Shown here one piece after another: positions 12,746 through 12,966 of a stretch of 12,966 nt of DNA (position 1 is its first letter; each line of letters begins with the position of its first letter). This DNA is from an uncultured Flavobacteriales bacterium (GTDB lineage Bacteria > Bacteroidota > Bacteroidia > Flavobacteriales_D > SKUL01). The notes under the pieces were generated by a model. The model was not told the origin of the DNA, ran no database searches, and was given only the letters and a program-made list of their open reading frames with translations. The position numbers and the translations under genes were made by a program. The DNA lies in contig CALDPJ010000208.1 of the NCBI GenBank assembly GCA_937911795.1, positions 1 to 12,966 on the forward strand. Reading direction: 5' to 3'.

Positions 12746-12966
12746 GCTACCGCAACAGTGACCGTAGAGGACAATGTTGCACCAGTGGCCATCGCCCAGA
12801 ACGTGACCGTTCAGTTGGACAACACCGGAAACGGTTCCATCACGGCTGCCCAGATCGACAACGGTTCTAACGATGCCTGCGGAATTGCTTCCACCACTAT
12901 CGACATCGATACTTTTGACTGTTCAAATATTGGTGACAATACGGTAACCCTTACCGTTACCGACGT
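12725..12966 (+). CDS. HYR-repeat protein fragment from another gene (plus strand, both ends missing)
   Basis: From the GTG codon at 12725 the plus strand reads 'VNGNVSTATATVTVEDN', 'APVAIAQNVTVQLDNTGNG', 'NDACGIASTTIDIDTFDC' and 'GDNTVTLTVTDV', to the window edge. This is the repeat style of Bacteroidota HYR/SprB-like surface proteins ('VTLTVTDVNGN...A.VTV.D..AP'), distinct from the minus-strand repeats. Upstream of 12725 the frame turns into meaningless sequence that is the complement of the minus-strand gene. No start or stop is present. It is probably from a different protein, and possibly from a different genome, joined here in opposite orientation through the short shared stretch at 12725-12745. 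Confidence 0.8.
   Translation, partial: MNGNVSTATATVTVEDNVAPVAIAQNVTVQLDNTGNGSITAAQIDNGSNDACGIASTTIDIDTFDCSNIGDNTVTLTVTD

Noticed and set aside
8513..12966. Tandem-repeat array considered as a CRISPR or phase-variable recombination locus
   Set aside because: The repeats are protein-coding, about 235 bases long and well diverged at DNA level, with no spacer pattern and no adjacent recombinase.

Overview
The window reads as a metagenomic contig whose core is one Bacteroidota (flavobacteria-like) chromosome segment, about 821 to 12745, with foreign sequence joined at both ends. The core assignment rests on a TPR-adenylate cyclase of the type common in Bacteroidota, a parE-parC topoisomerase IV pair with the Bacteroidota-style ParC, and a giant HYR-repeat surface protein ending in a type IX secretion (Por_Secre_tail) sorting domain. 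Codon use is moderate in GC and sparing of Shine-Dalgarno sites.

Layout. Positions 1 to about 628 are strikingly GC-rich and encode a piece near the C-terminus of what looks like a plasmid/phage-type helicase-methylase. About 608 to 841 is an equally GC-rich C-terminal effector-domain fragment of a gammaproteobacterial LysR regulator. About 821 to 1429 is the C-terminal part (end of helical region plus TGS domain) of the conserved ATPase YchF, and composition drops sharply at its beginning. These three pieces happen to be in frame and form one artificial 463-codon ORF. Then follow a TPR/class III adenylate cyclase (1513-3492), parE (3641-5527) and parC (5524-8430, overlapping parE by 4 bp). 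A shared terminator hairpin (8447-8474) separates parC from a convergent minus-strand gene (8513 to about 12745) that encodes at least 1410 residues of HYR-like repeats with two inserted domains and a T9SS tail. At about 12725-12745 the contig flips into a plus-strand HYR-repeat gene from a different protein.

How it works together. The intact genes are ordinary and only loosely related: cAMP signalling behind a probably periplasmic TPR sensor, chromosome decatenation by topoisomerase IV, and a cell-surface or secreted repeat protein. No new defence, mobile or biosynthetic system is visible. The points most worth a second look are the three junctions, each compatible with an overlap of about 20 bp (which suggests assembly chimerism); a six-repeat superunit duplicated inside the HYR protein; domains nested inside individual HYR repeats; and a sliding-clamp-like pentapeptide at the very C-terminus of ParC. 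No tRNA, rRNA, CRISPR array or insertion sequence was seen.
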